Origin: Davidsoniella eucalypti
Lineage: Eukaryota > Ascomycota > Sordariomycetes > Microascales > Ceratocystidaceae
Assembly: GCA_004009845.1 (NCBI GenBank)
Contig: RMBW01000011.1
Coordinates: forward strand, 424,771 to 488,770
Direction of reading: 5' to 3'
DNA: 64,000 nt
In this document: positions 37,201 to 46,444 of the stretch, one piece after another
How positions within the stretch are numbered: the stretch's first letter is position 1
How the letters are laid out: the number at the start of each line of letters is the position of its first letter
Notes under the pieces: model-generated
What the model was told of the DNA's origin: nothing
Databases searched by the model: none
Seen by the model: only the letters and a program-made list of their open reading frames with translations
Translations under genes and position numbers: made by a program

Positions 37201-38878
37201 AGCACCTGTACCCCCGGTACGCAGAGGCAGAGGCAGGCCTCCACGGGCCGTCGCTCCACCTCCCGGAGCATTCGCCGCCATTACCTCACCGAATGGCGTC
37301 GTCTACATGACCGCACCACTGCTCCCACCTACGTTTGAAGCGTCGAGGCTGACAGAGATCACGGGCCTCCTAGAGAAAGAGGTTTTCACTCCCATCCCAC
37401 GACATCAAGTGCCCCCTGGCGTGCGCCTCTTCAAGAGTCGATTCGTCGATGAAATAAAGCATGAGGGCACTGCACAAGCTGTCGAGAAGAGTCGTGTCGT
37501 GGTGCAGGCCTACAAAGACGAGGAAAAAGAGACGAAACTCAGGGCTTGCCCGACAATCAAGAGGATGAGCCAGATTGCTCTTATATCCATGGCCGCTGGA
37601 GAGCTACAGGCTAATGGGATAGCCATCATGATCAGGGACATCTCGCAAGCTTATGTGCAATCCAACACCAAGCTCACACGCGACTTTTTCGTCGACCCTA
37701 GTCGTGAAATCAGAGCCCTTTTGGGGCTACCAGACGACGACGTGCTGCTCATTTTGAAGCCTCTTTATGGAGTGCCAGAGGCAGGCAACCACTGGTGGAA
37801 GACGTATCTGAAGCACCACGTCGAGAAGCTTGGTATGCACTCTTCCACATACGACCCATGCCTCCTCATACGCATCGACGAGGTGTTTGGTATCGTGGCC
37901 CTCCAGACAGACGATACTCTCATCCTCTGCAACCCTGCGTTCGCGAAGCTCGAAGAGGCAGCCCTCAAGGAGGCTGGCTTCCTAGCAAAGCCCCGTGAGG
38001 CCCTCAGTAGCACCACTCCACTCAAATTCAACGGCGGGGTGCTCTCCCAAGCCGAAGACGGCTCACTCTACCTCTCACAGACTGCCCAGGTGGCCAACAT
38101 CACCTTGGTTACAGAAGAAAAGCAAGTGAACAAGGGATCTAGAGGCAAGGTGTCGAGCCCTCTCACTATGAAGCAACAGTATGTAGCCCAACGCGCACGC
38201 GGAGCATACGTGGCATCGGTATGCCAGCCCGAAGCGGCCTACGACCTCTCCGTCGCTGCTCAACAAGCCGATCCCGAGCCCGGAGACGTCAAGGCACTGA
38301 ATGCACGCCTCCAGTGGCAGACGGAAAACCCGGAGCGCGGCCTACGCTTCAAGGCCCTCGACAAGGACTCTACGGAGGTGGTTGCTTTCGTCGATGGTGC
38401 CTTTGCAAACAACAAGGACCTCTCCTCTCAGATCGGCTATGTGATCACGATGCGTGATGCCTCAGGTACGTGCAACATCGTACACTGGTCATCTACCAAG
38501 TGCAGAAGAGTCACGAAATCGGTCTTGGCTGCAGAGCTGTATGCCCTCGTTCAGGGCTTCGACGTTGCTAGTTGCCTCAAGGCGACACTCGATGACATCT
38601 ATGGGCGCAAGGTTCCGCTGGTGCTCTGTACGGACAGCAAATCAGTCTTCGATGCGGTTACAAAGCTGGGAACCACCGCAGAGAAGCGCCTGATGATCGA
38701 CATCGCCATGGTCCGCCAGAGCTACGAGAGAAGAGAGATCACGGCCGTTAAATGGATCGCTGGAGACGCGAACCCAGCCGACGCCATGACAAAAGTGAAG
38801 CCGTGCGATGCGCTGACGCGGCTTATTGACACCAATTACATCGCACTGGAAGAGGAGGAATGGGTAGAGAGGGATTAA
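34210..38878 (+). pseudogene. Copia gag-pol polyprotein, frameshifted by a 16-bp duplication, protease Asp lost
   Basis: The ATG at 34210 opens a gag region with a C-X2-C-X4-C-X5-H finger near residue 390. The protease region follows, where the expected D-T/S-G-A reads V-G-T-G-A (codon 35785-35787, residue 526). The integrase zinc region (H-X5-H ... C-X2-C, 36175-36300) is followed by a DDE core with VVDVAY, HDQGTNF and GQIERYHG. The frame is lost at 36824-36855 and ends at a stop at 36960. The downstream frame from 36856 to 38878 carries the chromodomain-like segment, reverse transcriptase (RDISQAYVQ, PLYGVPEAG, LQTDDTL) and RNase H (AFVDGAFAN, AAELYAL, CTDSKSVFD). Both parts are otherwise open. 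Polyproteins of this family drive RNA packaging, reverse transcription and integration; this copy cannot make a continuous one. Confidence 0.93.
36824..36855 (+). repeat. 16-bp tandem duplication that shifts the copia frame
   Basis: The 16-mer CGGCCTTGAGCTCGCC occurs twice back to back (36824-36839 and 36840-36855). With one copy the integrase frame runs directly into the reverse transcriptase frame; the second copy adds 16 bases and shifts it. Confidence 0.95.
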
Positions 38879-39008
38879 TCAAAAAGAGCACGAAAGGAGG
38901 AGAAGGGAGGAGAGAAAAGGGATATCAGAGATGCGGGAAAGATTTTTGGTGATTTTTATATGTATTTAGTTTCTGGACGCACATCGGTCTAGATTTATCA
39001 CGACTTTC

Positions 39009-39020
39009 AGAGAGAGAGAG
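39009..39020 (+). other. Candidate polypurine tract of the copia element
   Basis: A 12-nt (AG)n run lies four bases upstream of the 3' LTR, where plus-strand priming normally occurs. The TCAG between tract and LTR is atypical, so this is tentative. A longer purine-rich stretch at about 38880-38930 is further away. Confidence 0.35.
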
Positions 39021-39024
39021 TCAG

Positions 39025-39250
39025 TGTCGATGTGGTCACATTATAAGTGTAATAATGGGTATGACTAAGCGGAGGGGACTCCATGCACTTACCCCTATTA
39101 CCTCTCATGGCGGCCACATCCCACGATAGATAGACTTTTCACCTTAAGCATCACCAACAGACCCGATTCATACCACCTTGATAGAGAGGCGGTCTGAGTA
39201 CGGATCACAGGTGTAAGCAAACTATCCAATACATACGTTTTGCACCGACA
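39025..39250 (+). repeat. 3' LTR of the copia element
   Basis: 226 bp, starting TGTCGATGTGG and ending CACCGACA, followed directly by the target duplication TCATC. It differs from the 5' LTR at six positions by eye. Confidence 0.95.
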
Positions 39251-40248
39251 TCATCAGAGGATTCATATCATCGACGAATATCTTCTTTTTATAGCCGTTT
39301 TTTACTTGCTAATTTCTATAGCTTTGAGGCCCTGCTTCACTCTTGGAACTACAAAATGCTGCATATATATCTAATCAGTAGGTAGTTATCGTAGAATAAA
39401 ACCAAAAATATAATTTGTTGTTGTTGCCTATCTCTACGCAAATAGTATTACAATATTTCTGCGTTAAAACGACATGAGATCGAGTATGAGATAAATTTAC
39501 ATGTACTATTTAAGATATAGTTAATTTTCCGCCTATAGGAGGATAGTTAGTTGATTCTTCACATGATATTACATGTTAACAAGAGGGAGAAGGAAAGGAT
39601 AGTAGTCTATGAGAAAAAGGCTATTAAAGTAAGACAATACAAAAATAAATATAAGTTCTTATCTTAATTTTATATGTTTCGTGCTTCATATGGGCTGTCT
39701 TTCAACTTTCTTCATCTTTTCACTAACCTATGAGTACACTTATATATATTTATGGTCATTCCACCGCTCAGTACTACAATGTATTACTTAAAATCCAACT
39801 TGGGCAAAGAGAACCTATGTATTTAATGACATTCAGTGTTCACGTATGTAGCGTAGTTTTGTGTAATGTTTATATATTTATATTTATTTGTGTCGATAAC
39901 TAGGCCACCTAGCTATGAAACCTCCTCCTATGTTCACCCAACTACCATGGGCTTTTCTTGTGGCGCGAATCTTAGACTCAAGCAGCCAACAAGATCTCCG
40001 TATTGAACACTGGTTTTTCATCAAACCTAGTGTATAGTATGAGGGGAACCACCAAGATAACCGTCATTGAGCTGCAGAAAGAATATCCGAGCTCTAGGTT
40101 GACTAGATCCGCCACAGTTCCATACTGCGGATTTTCTAGAGACAGATACCCATTGTGACACATGGGCTCTGAGAATCTTGTGATCAGTAGACTTCAAACA
40201 ATGTGTGAGCATCAACTCGCTCTAAGAGATGTGAGATGACTCCAACCT
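39251..40248. other. AT-rich spacer after the copia element
   Basis: About 1 kb, very AT-rich to about 39900, with no gene-like ORF. It then grades into the repeat-module region. Confidence 0.5.
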
Positions 40249-40511
40249 CTTGGTCCCCGGCAAGATGCCTAGACTCTCTCAATAAAGAGAGTCTATTGTG
40301 GCAAACCGTTTAGACGAAGAATGAGAGCCAGCTCCTTCTATAGGAAGACGAGAAGTACCATCTTGGTCCCCGGCAAGATGCCCTGGCTCACTCACTCAAG
40401 AGTGGCCACAGTGGCAAACCGTTTAGACGAAGAGGCGTCGACTCGCTCCATAGAAGAGATAACTTCTTGGTCCCCGGCAAGATGCCCGAAGGCAAACCGT
40501 TTAGACGAAGA
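40249..40511. repeat. Hairpin module array A (three copies)
   Basis: Three copies (40249-40320, 40362-40433, 40466-40511) share a left block CTTGGTCCCCGGCAAGATGCC and a right block reading GGCAAACCGTTTAGACGAAGA. Between them is a different centre each time. The centres are self-complementary to differing degrees: copy 1 forms a 10-bp perfect stem (TAGACTCTCT/AGAGAGTCTA), copy 2 an imperfect stem, copy 3 only GCC-TTCG-GGC on the minus strand, a classic stable tetraloop. The invariant GCC/GGC borders close each hairpin. The array lies 3' of the Pro/Ser-rich ORF. Function is unknown. Confidence 0.85.
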
Positions 40512-40566
40512 AGGAGAGTGTTCCAAGTGGGTGATTGCAACAACGCGCGGTGAGAAGCAAAAACGT

Positions 40567-40830
40567 GGATGCAGGGATTCCGAAGAAACCGGCTGCTGGC
40601 GTTGCATAGCTATCAAAGCTAAAGGCAATGACACCCAAGGGGGGGCAGGGCAAGGAACGGGGTATATCGGGCCGGTGAGAACGTTATAGAAACGACAGTG
40701 GATGCAGGGCTTTGAAATGCCGGCTGCTGGCCGCGATAGAGGGAGGTACCAGAGATAACTAGTCGGCCGGTGAGCAAACGTTATGACAACGACAATGGAT
40801 GCAGGGCTGTAGATGAAGCCGGCTGCTGGC
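40567..40830. repeat. Hairpin module array B (three copies)
   Basis: Copies at 40567-40600, 40700-40731 and 40797-40830 share GGATGCAGGG on the left and CCGGCTGCTGGC on the right, with variable centres of about 8-13 nt. On the minus strand each centre can fold: GGTTTC-TTCG-GAATCC (one mismatch), GGC-ATTTCAAA-GCC and GGCT-TCATCTAC-AGCC, inside a GCAG/CTGC outer pair. Copies 2 and 3 are each preceded by a second shared block beginning GGCCGGTGAG and containing AACGTTAT and AACGACA (40670-40699, 40764-40796). Confidence 0.8.
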
Positions 40831-40991
40831 AACGACTGAGTTATGACTGAAGAAGAGCGGTATGGAAGAGTTGAAAACAAAGTAAGAAGTCGGAGATGGT
40901 AAATTCAAAGGATAATAATGAATTGGGAATAACACGATAAGGATAGCATAAGACAAAGATAATGATAAGAGAGCGGAATCCGGTCCGGAAC

Positions 40992-43900
40992 CTAAGAATG
41001 GTTCACACGGCCGCGGAAAGACGCCGGCATCGGCTGTAGTCCGGCCACCATGAAGTTGGTGATTCTTTGTTTGGCCGGAGAGGGAGTCGAGGCGGACGAG
41101 GAAGAGGCGTCAGAGGCGGAGGCAGAGACAGAAGTGGCGGCAGAGGCAGAAGCGGCGGGGTCGATAGAAAGAGTCCAACGATCAATCGCCGCCTCCGCTA
41201 GATGGCATAGAGTAGAAACTACTCCGGAGCCAATCCGCACACCGCCAGCCAGAACCACCGGGCCGTTTTCAGCAACGGCATTGAGAGCGGAAGATCCGAG
41301 CTCCCGCATAGCCGGCATCAGGAATGGCGTAGTCACAGCGAGGACTTCAATCACTACCGCCGCGGTCTGCTGTAGAGAGACAGCAAGGAACCGGATGGCA
41401 GTAAACGCCAGAAGAAGGACAGCCAAGAAGCCGTTTATGCAGGCATTGCCCACTGAGAAGGCAGCATGCAGAGGAGGGAAGTCTGTGAGGGCCTCATCCT
41501 CGCCGGAGAAGGCGCCGGGAAGAGGACGGCGGGGGAACTGCTTAGTAGCAGCGGCAATTGCGAAAGGAGGCGCAGGGGGCCCGGTCACTGTTTGAGTGGT
41601 AACGGGGGCAGAGGTAGGAGCGGGAGCAGGAATGGGAGCCGAGACGGGGGTAGGGCTTGGTGAAATCACCAAAGGCAGTGGGGAGGAAGGAGGAGAGCGA
41701 GAAGACGCGGACATCAGCTCTTCCATCGAGCTTGGGACACCACGGTTCTAAGTGATGCCGCCCGAAGCTCGAGTAGCCGCACGCTTCTCTACCCACCACT
41801 GGGCCCGGACTACCGAAAACTCCTGATCAGGCTGTCCAGTGGCCACAACGTTCAACCGAGACTCGCGGTGTTTCCAGACAATGCTGGGCACAGGAGGCCG
41901 GGAGGGTGTGGCAACGGCCGAAGATAGAACGCAATCGTCGGAAGACGAGAGGGGCTCATCTTCCGAGTTGGATGACTCCGAAGAGTCAGAGGGCCAGACA
42001 GGCGCCAGAATCGGCGCAGGCGAGGGCGAAGCGACCTGGGACCAAACGAATGGCAAAGAGGGAGCTTCAGAAACTAAAGAAGCCACGGGCGAGGGCGAGC
42101 GCGGCTCTTCAGACAACATAGCCGGTGTAGGGGAAGACACCGGCGACCAGATCAATGGCGACGAAAGCGCCGGGGAGGTCAGGGAGCCCGAAGGCGAAGG
42201 AGAGCGAGGCTCTTGGGATACTAGAGCCGGCGCGGGAAAGGGAGAAGTCACCGGAGCAGGAGCAGGCGAAGGCGAAGGAGAGCGGGGCTCTTGAGATACC
42301 AGAGCCGGCGCGGGGAAGGGAGAAGCCACCGAAGCAGGAGCAGGCGAAGGCGAAGCGACTGGAGACCAGACAAAAGGCGACGAAGGCGCCGAGGAAGTCA
42401 GGGAGCTCGAAGGCGAAGGAGAGCGAGGCTCTTGAGATACCAGAGCCGGCGCGGGGAAGGGAGAAGTCACCGGAGCAGGAGCAGGCAAAGGCAAAGCGAC
42501 TGGGGACCAGACAAATGGCGACGAAGGCGCCGAAGAAACCAGAGAAGCCATGGGCGAAGGAGAACGGAGAGCGCCAAGCGAGACCTCGGGAGACAAAACA
42601 AGAGGTGAAACCGGAGGAAGCCCGGCTTCTTCGCTCAGGAAGGGCGGCGATGGTTCGATGGACGCGGAGGAAGAAGCAGGAGAACCAGGCAGAGAAGTAT
42701 TAACCGCGCCGGCTATCGACGGGGATGGCGAAGCCGGAAGGGAAACGTTGAGAGCTCCGTCAAGTGAAGGTGTGGGCGACGAGGGCAGGGAAGCTAGCTG
42801 GGCCTCGTATAGAGATGCCGGAGGAGAGGCAGGCAACTCTGCGTTGATAGCTGCCCAGAGATGAGATGGGACCTCTGGGGTCTCTGGGGTCTCGGCCACT
42901 TCCTCGAGAAGGCCAAGACTAAGACCCAGATTGGCACCCCAAGAAGACCATGAAGACCAGGCGCCCGGCAGCTGGCCGACAAAATCGGTGACTTGAACCA
43001 CCATCTGATCTAGAAGATCAGGCTCCGGAACCCGACGGCGTCTCGGCGGAGATCCAACGCGTCCATGGCTTCCGTCTAACCAAACATTAGGGAAGTCCAT
43101 GGTCTGGTCGAGATCGTCGGCCAGCAAGACAATTCGAGGAGGTGCGGGGTACTCCTCTTCATCATCTTGCTCCTGGGCAGGATGGGGGGGCTCGGGTGAA
43201 GGTTCCACTTGTTCTGGCTTATGTACCGCCAGCCAGTGGTCAAAGCTGGTATACAAACTGATGGGGGCAGCCTTACCATCCAGATCGATCTCGACGAAGA
43301 CCTCGGGGGGCGAGGCCGGCGCGGCAGGAGCCGGAGCAGACTTACGGCGGCGCGGTGCCCTGGGAGGAATCGCGGGGGGCGCGTCCGAGCACGCGATAGG
43401 AACCCCAGTGATAGGAGGAGAAACCACCGGAGACTGGGGAGGAGACTCCGATTTGGGCTTGGAGCTTAGCAGAGTTAACTCCGCCTCAATCTCCTCGTCA
43501 CTCGGCGAGTCTTGGGCCACCGGCGGCGCCACAAAGGTAGAAGAGACGCGTCTGACGCGACGAGCCGACGATCTGGGAGGAATCGGCGGCGCCGCCTCGA
43601 AAACCGGAACGGGAGCCGGAGGGGGTGGAGCGGAGGGAGAAGGAGACGGAGAAAACTCAACTTCCGCGTCCGCTTCTTCAGGCTCGTCGTTGCGAGACGA
43701 GAGGAAGGCAAGCGGGTTGTGCGGGCCCATGCGACACTTGTCCTCCACATCGAAGGCCCAGCGAACAGTCTTCCTGTTCTTGCTGGCAGGCGGGGACCAA
43801 GTGTCGTGGCGCGAGAGGACCGACTTGAGAGGCACAGCCTCGGAAACGCGCGGGACGGAAACGGCGCGAGTGCGCAGCGGAATGGCGTCCCGAAGCTTGG

Positions 43901-44252
43901 TAGCGCTCCGGGTCTGCCCGTCAGAAGCGACGCGAATCGCGGGACGGGAAGAAACAGCCGGAGAGGGCGAACCGCGAGGGGACTCATCCCACTGCGACCC
44001 GGCCCACGACGAGGAGGGCGAGCCAAAAGAAGAGACCGACTGGGCGGGAGAGGCCGAAGCCTCCGACGAGCCACCCGAAGTCTGGCGTCTGCGGTCCAGA
44101 ACAGCCCGCGCGGTCAAGATACTGTCAGAGACAGATCGGAGGCGAACGGGAGCGGCGGCAGGGCGTTCCTGGACGGCAGACGCAGAAACGGAGCGGCGAC
44201 GACCTGCGACAATGTCGGCAAAGGACGGAACGGCGGAAAAGTTGGTGTTGTA
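40992..44252 (-). CDS. GC-rich Pro/Ser-rich ORF with one in-frame TAG and a C-terminal hydrophobic segment
   Basis: A single frame runs from just after a TAG at 44253-44255 to a TAG at about 40992, interrupted only by TAG at 41748-41750. The first in-frame ATG is at 43730, yet the frame is open 174 codons upstream, so a 5' exon is likely; CTACTAG just upstream could be its 3' splice site. The protein is disordered, with imperfect repeats of SPSP, SSPFVWSPVASPSPAPA and ALVSQEPRSPSP type between about 41900 and 42700, a basic KNRKTVRWAFDVEDKCR patch and acidic stretches. After the TAG and seven codons an ATG (41726) opens 244 further residues with a hydrophobic stretch (CINGFLAVLLLAFTAIRFLA). 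I do not recognise the family. It could be a readthrough or edited gene, a gene with a 66-bp intron over the stop, or a young pseudogene. Confidence 0.5.
41900..42700. repeat. Imperfect coding tandem repeats in the Pro/Ser-rich ORF
   Basis: Blocks such as GAGCCGGCGCGGG, GAGCAGGAGCAGGCGAAGGC and GGCGACGAAGGCGCCG on the plus strand recur several times at uneven spacing. They encode the repeated SPFVWSP, SPAPAPV and VSQEPRSPSP units on the minus strand. Such arrays expand and contract readily. Confidence 0.75.
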
Positions 44253-44255
44253 CTA

Positions 44256-46218
44256 GTAGACTGGTGTTAGCTTCTGACGAACTGGACTTGGCGAGATGTG
44301 TGCGCCCCTCGCCCCAAACAAAGCAAAGGACCTCTTTCTCGACGGCCTTGCAAACAACTGGAGCACTTCGTCGGCTGGCCGTGTATGCAAACAGGCGAGA
44401 CAACGACGAGTTCCAGCAGCTGCTTAGAGGCGGTGGACTGAGGCTATACCAAAAACTGCTGCAGGCAGTTCGGCATAGCTCCGCCTACCGCCTCTACGGC
44501 GTAGAAAATGAGGCCCTCGCAAGTAGAGGGGCTTCCGGGGGGGGGCACAAAGATCTCGATCGGAGGGCAAGAGTTCATACCGATGACATGGTGAATATCA
44601 AGACGGGTATTTTCTTATAGTAAAGAGTAGGCGGTAGTTGCGATCTTTGGCAGATGTAAACGAAGTTGTAGTTATTGCTGGATGGGAGCACTATGAAGAG
44701 GAGAAAAAAAGAGAAGAAGGGAAATAACTTTCGGTACTTCGATGGCGGGGACACCGTACTTATAGGTAATTTCCTCCCGGTGTTACTCAGCAGAGAGTCC
44801 TATAGACGCGCTCTGGTTGGCTAGACACGCTGTAACTGCTCCAACTGTTTTGGTAGGTAAGCCGCGACGCGCCGAGGCACCGATATATCAACGGAAGGCA
44901 CGCCTCTTAATCGGGAAGTCCGATTGCCTAATCGGGACAGCGATCAAGTCGCGATAGGCCTTTGGTAAACTCTTATGTTGAACGTCTATGTGTGGCAGTG
45001 GCAGCGCTTCAACTATAGTTGAAAGTTGCTTGATAGGATACACAGTGACAGTAGCACCATAGTAGCGAGTTTTATGGTTAAAATATCTCGTCTGTAGCAC
45101 CTGGTAGGTGGTGCTTTGTCAGAAACTAACTCCACCAAGCTTTCGTTTACGGTTCACCATGTTATGAATCTAGTAAAAGTTTTCAAACGGGTCACATTGT
45201 GTTACTCTAATGCTATCTTGTTGATTCTCTAAGAGCTATGGTTGTTGTCGATGTGTTGTGCCAGAATTTCAAACCTCCAGTCCTTTGTTACATGTATCGT
45301 GGGATCTTATGTTTTCCTGATAAGCAGGGACACTTCGATACATAGGCTATATAGATGGGCAATAATTGACCAGGAAAACAGACTCAATACATATGCATTC
45401 TATCGAGTACCGTCAAGTCTCATAGGGCTCAAGACAGGGATGTTAATTGTGTAGTACATGCATGCTAGTGTAAAAACTGGGTCCTGTGACACCATGCCTC
45501 GACGACATCACGATACAGCAAAAACCAACTAGAATGAATGCTTCCCGATGTTATTAGATAATTGATGCAGTTTATCTCATCTGTATATCACCCAAGTTGA
45601 AATTTGCTATATTTTGGTCTTGTTGCTCGTAATTCGTTGGTGATACTTATTTCTAGCGCCGGTTACATTATAATCATTCACGTTCAAAATATACTATCAT
45701 CTCGTAGTTCCATACTTGATTATCATAGACATCGGTAAACGAGAGCATTTATTTTACTATATAGTTATATTGAGCTGCGGGCCACTAGACTACTGTCATT
45801 CAACAACACGTAACATTAATTATACGTCTATGTAATTCAGATATTTCTTATGTTGGGAAGTAGCACTTGAATATAAAAGGCACAATGATACTTTGTAGCC
45901 TAAAGCATACAAATAGATCACTGAAGAAAGTGGACAATTAGGGAGTGGTGACAGCCTCTCCTTACCAAAGCATTTTGAAGCCATTGATTATGTCATTATT
46001 ATTTCGAGACGCGCTTGACATCGGACGCGATTGATAACTCTATGTTTATGTTTACTTCTAGATATTACCATATATGGCTCTATGGTGGCCTAGCACTACT
46101 TGGCCTATCAGATCCGCCCAAAGTCGCGTCACGCTCTCGGCAACTGCTATTGTTTACTATGTAATAAGACGGACGCGATGAGGACGTGATCCCATCAAAT
46201 GCTGCAGTTCCTTCGGTG
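44256..46218. other. Intergenic, about 2 kb
   Basis: The first 400 bp are GC-rich and probably hold the 5' end or first exon of the Pro/Ser-rich gene on the minus strand. The rest (44640-46200) is AT-rich with no supported gene. Confidence 0.5.
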
Positions 46219-46226
46219 TATATAAA
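46219..46226 (+). promoter_or_regulatory. TATA box (TATATAAA)
   Basis: A strong TATATAAA followed about 40 bp later by a CT-rich tract (CCTTTCTTTTCTTTTTCTCC) is a classic fungal core promoter layout. It lies 219 bp upstream of the coiled-coil ORF ATG on the same strand. Confidence 0.6.
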
Positions 46227-46315
46227 CCATCTCACCCCTCAGCCAACATTTTGAAAACTTGCCTTTCTTTTCTTTTTCTCCCCATATACACTGAACTTCA
46301 AAAACTCTTTGCTAC

Positions 46316-46359
46316 TACGCTACCAACGCTACCAACGCTACCAACGCTACCAACGCTAC
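46316..46359 (+). repeat. 9-bp tandem repeat (CTACCAACG)
   Basis: About four to five head-to-tail copies of a 9-mer lie in the presumed 5' leader of the coiled-coil ORF. Nearby CTAC-containing remnants suggest a longer older array. Confidence 0.85.
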
Positions 46360-46444
46360 TTTCAAACCACCATTGAACGCTACCACAGCTACCGCTTCCA
46401 AGCAATTTTACATTACAATACAATTCACGATCACCAACTTCAAG

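Larger units (their letters stand above)
33827..39250 (+). mobile_element. Full-length Ty1/copia LTR retrotransposon (5,424 bp)
   Basis: Two 226-bp LTRs with TG...CA-type ends (the 5' copy ends TA) bound a single gag-pol region. The element is flanked by a perfect 5-bp duplication, TCATC (33822-33826 and 39251-39255). The domain order gag, protease, integrase, reverse transcriptase, RNase H defines Ty1/copia. The interior is GC-rich, unlike its AT-rich surroundings. The LTRs differ at six positions by eye, implying an insertion that is not brand new. Coding is broken by a 16-bp tandem duplication and the protease aspartate is replaced, so this copy should not be autonomous. Confidence 0.96.

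Noticed and set aside
40392..40880. 162-codon minus-strand frame over the hairpin modules (SSSKRFA units)
   Set aside because: In modules 1 and 2 of array A the corresponding frame hits stops within the variable centres, so coding is not conserved between copies.
43099..44256. 385-codon frame opposite the Pro/Ser-rich ORF
   Set aside because: GC-rich repeats keep several frames open; the minus strand frame is longer, has the coherent SPSP composition and extends over the whole island.
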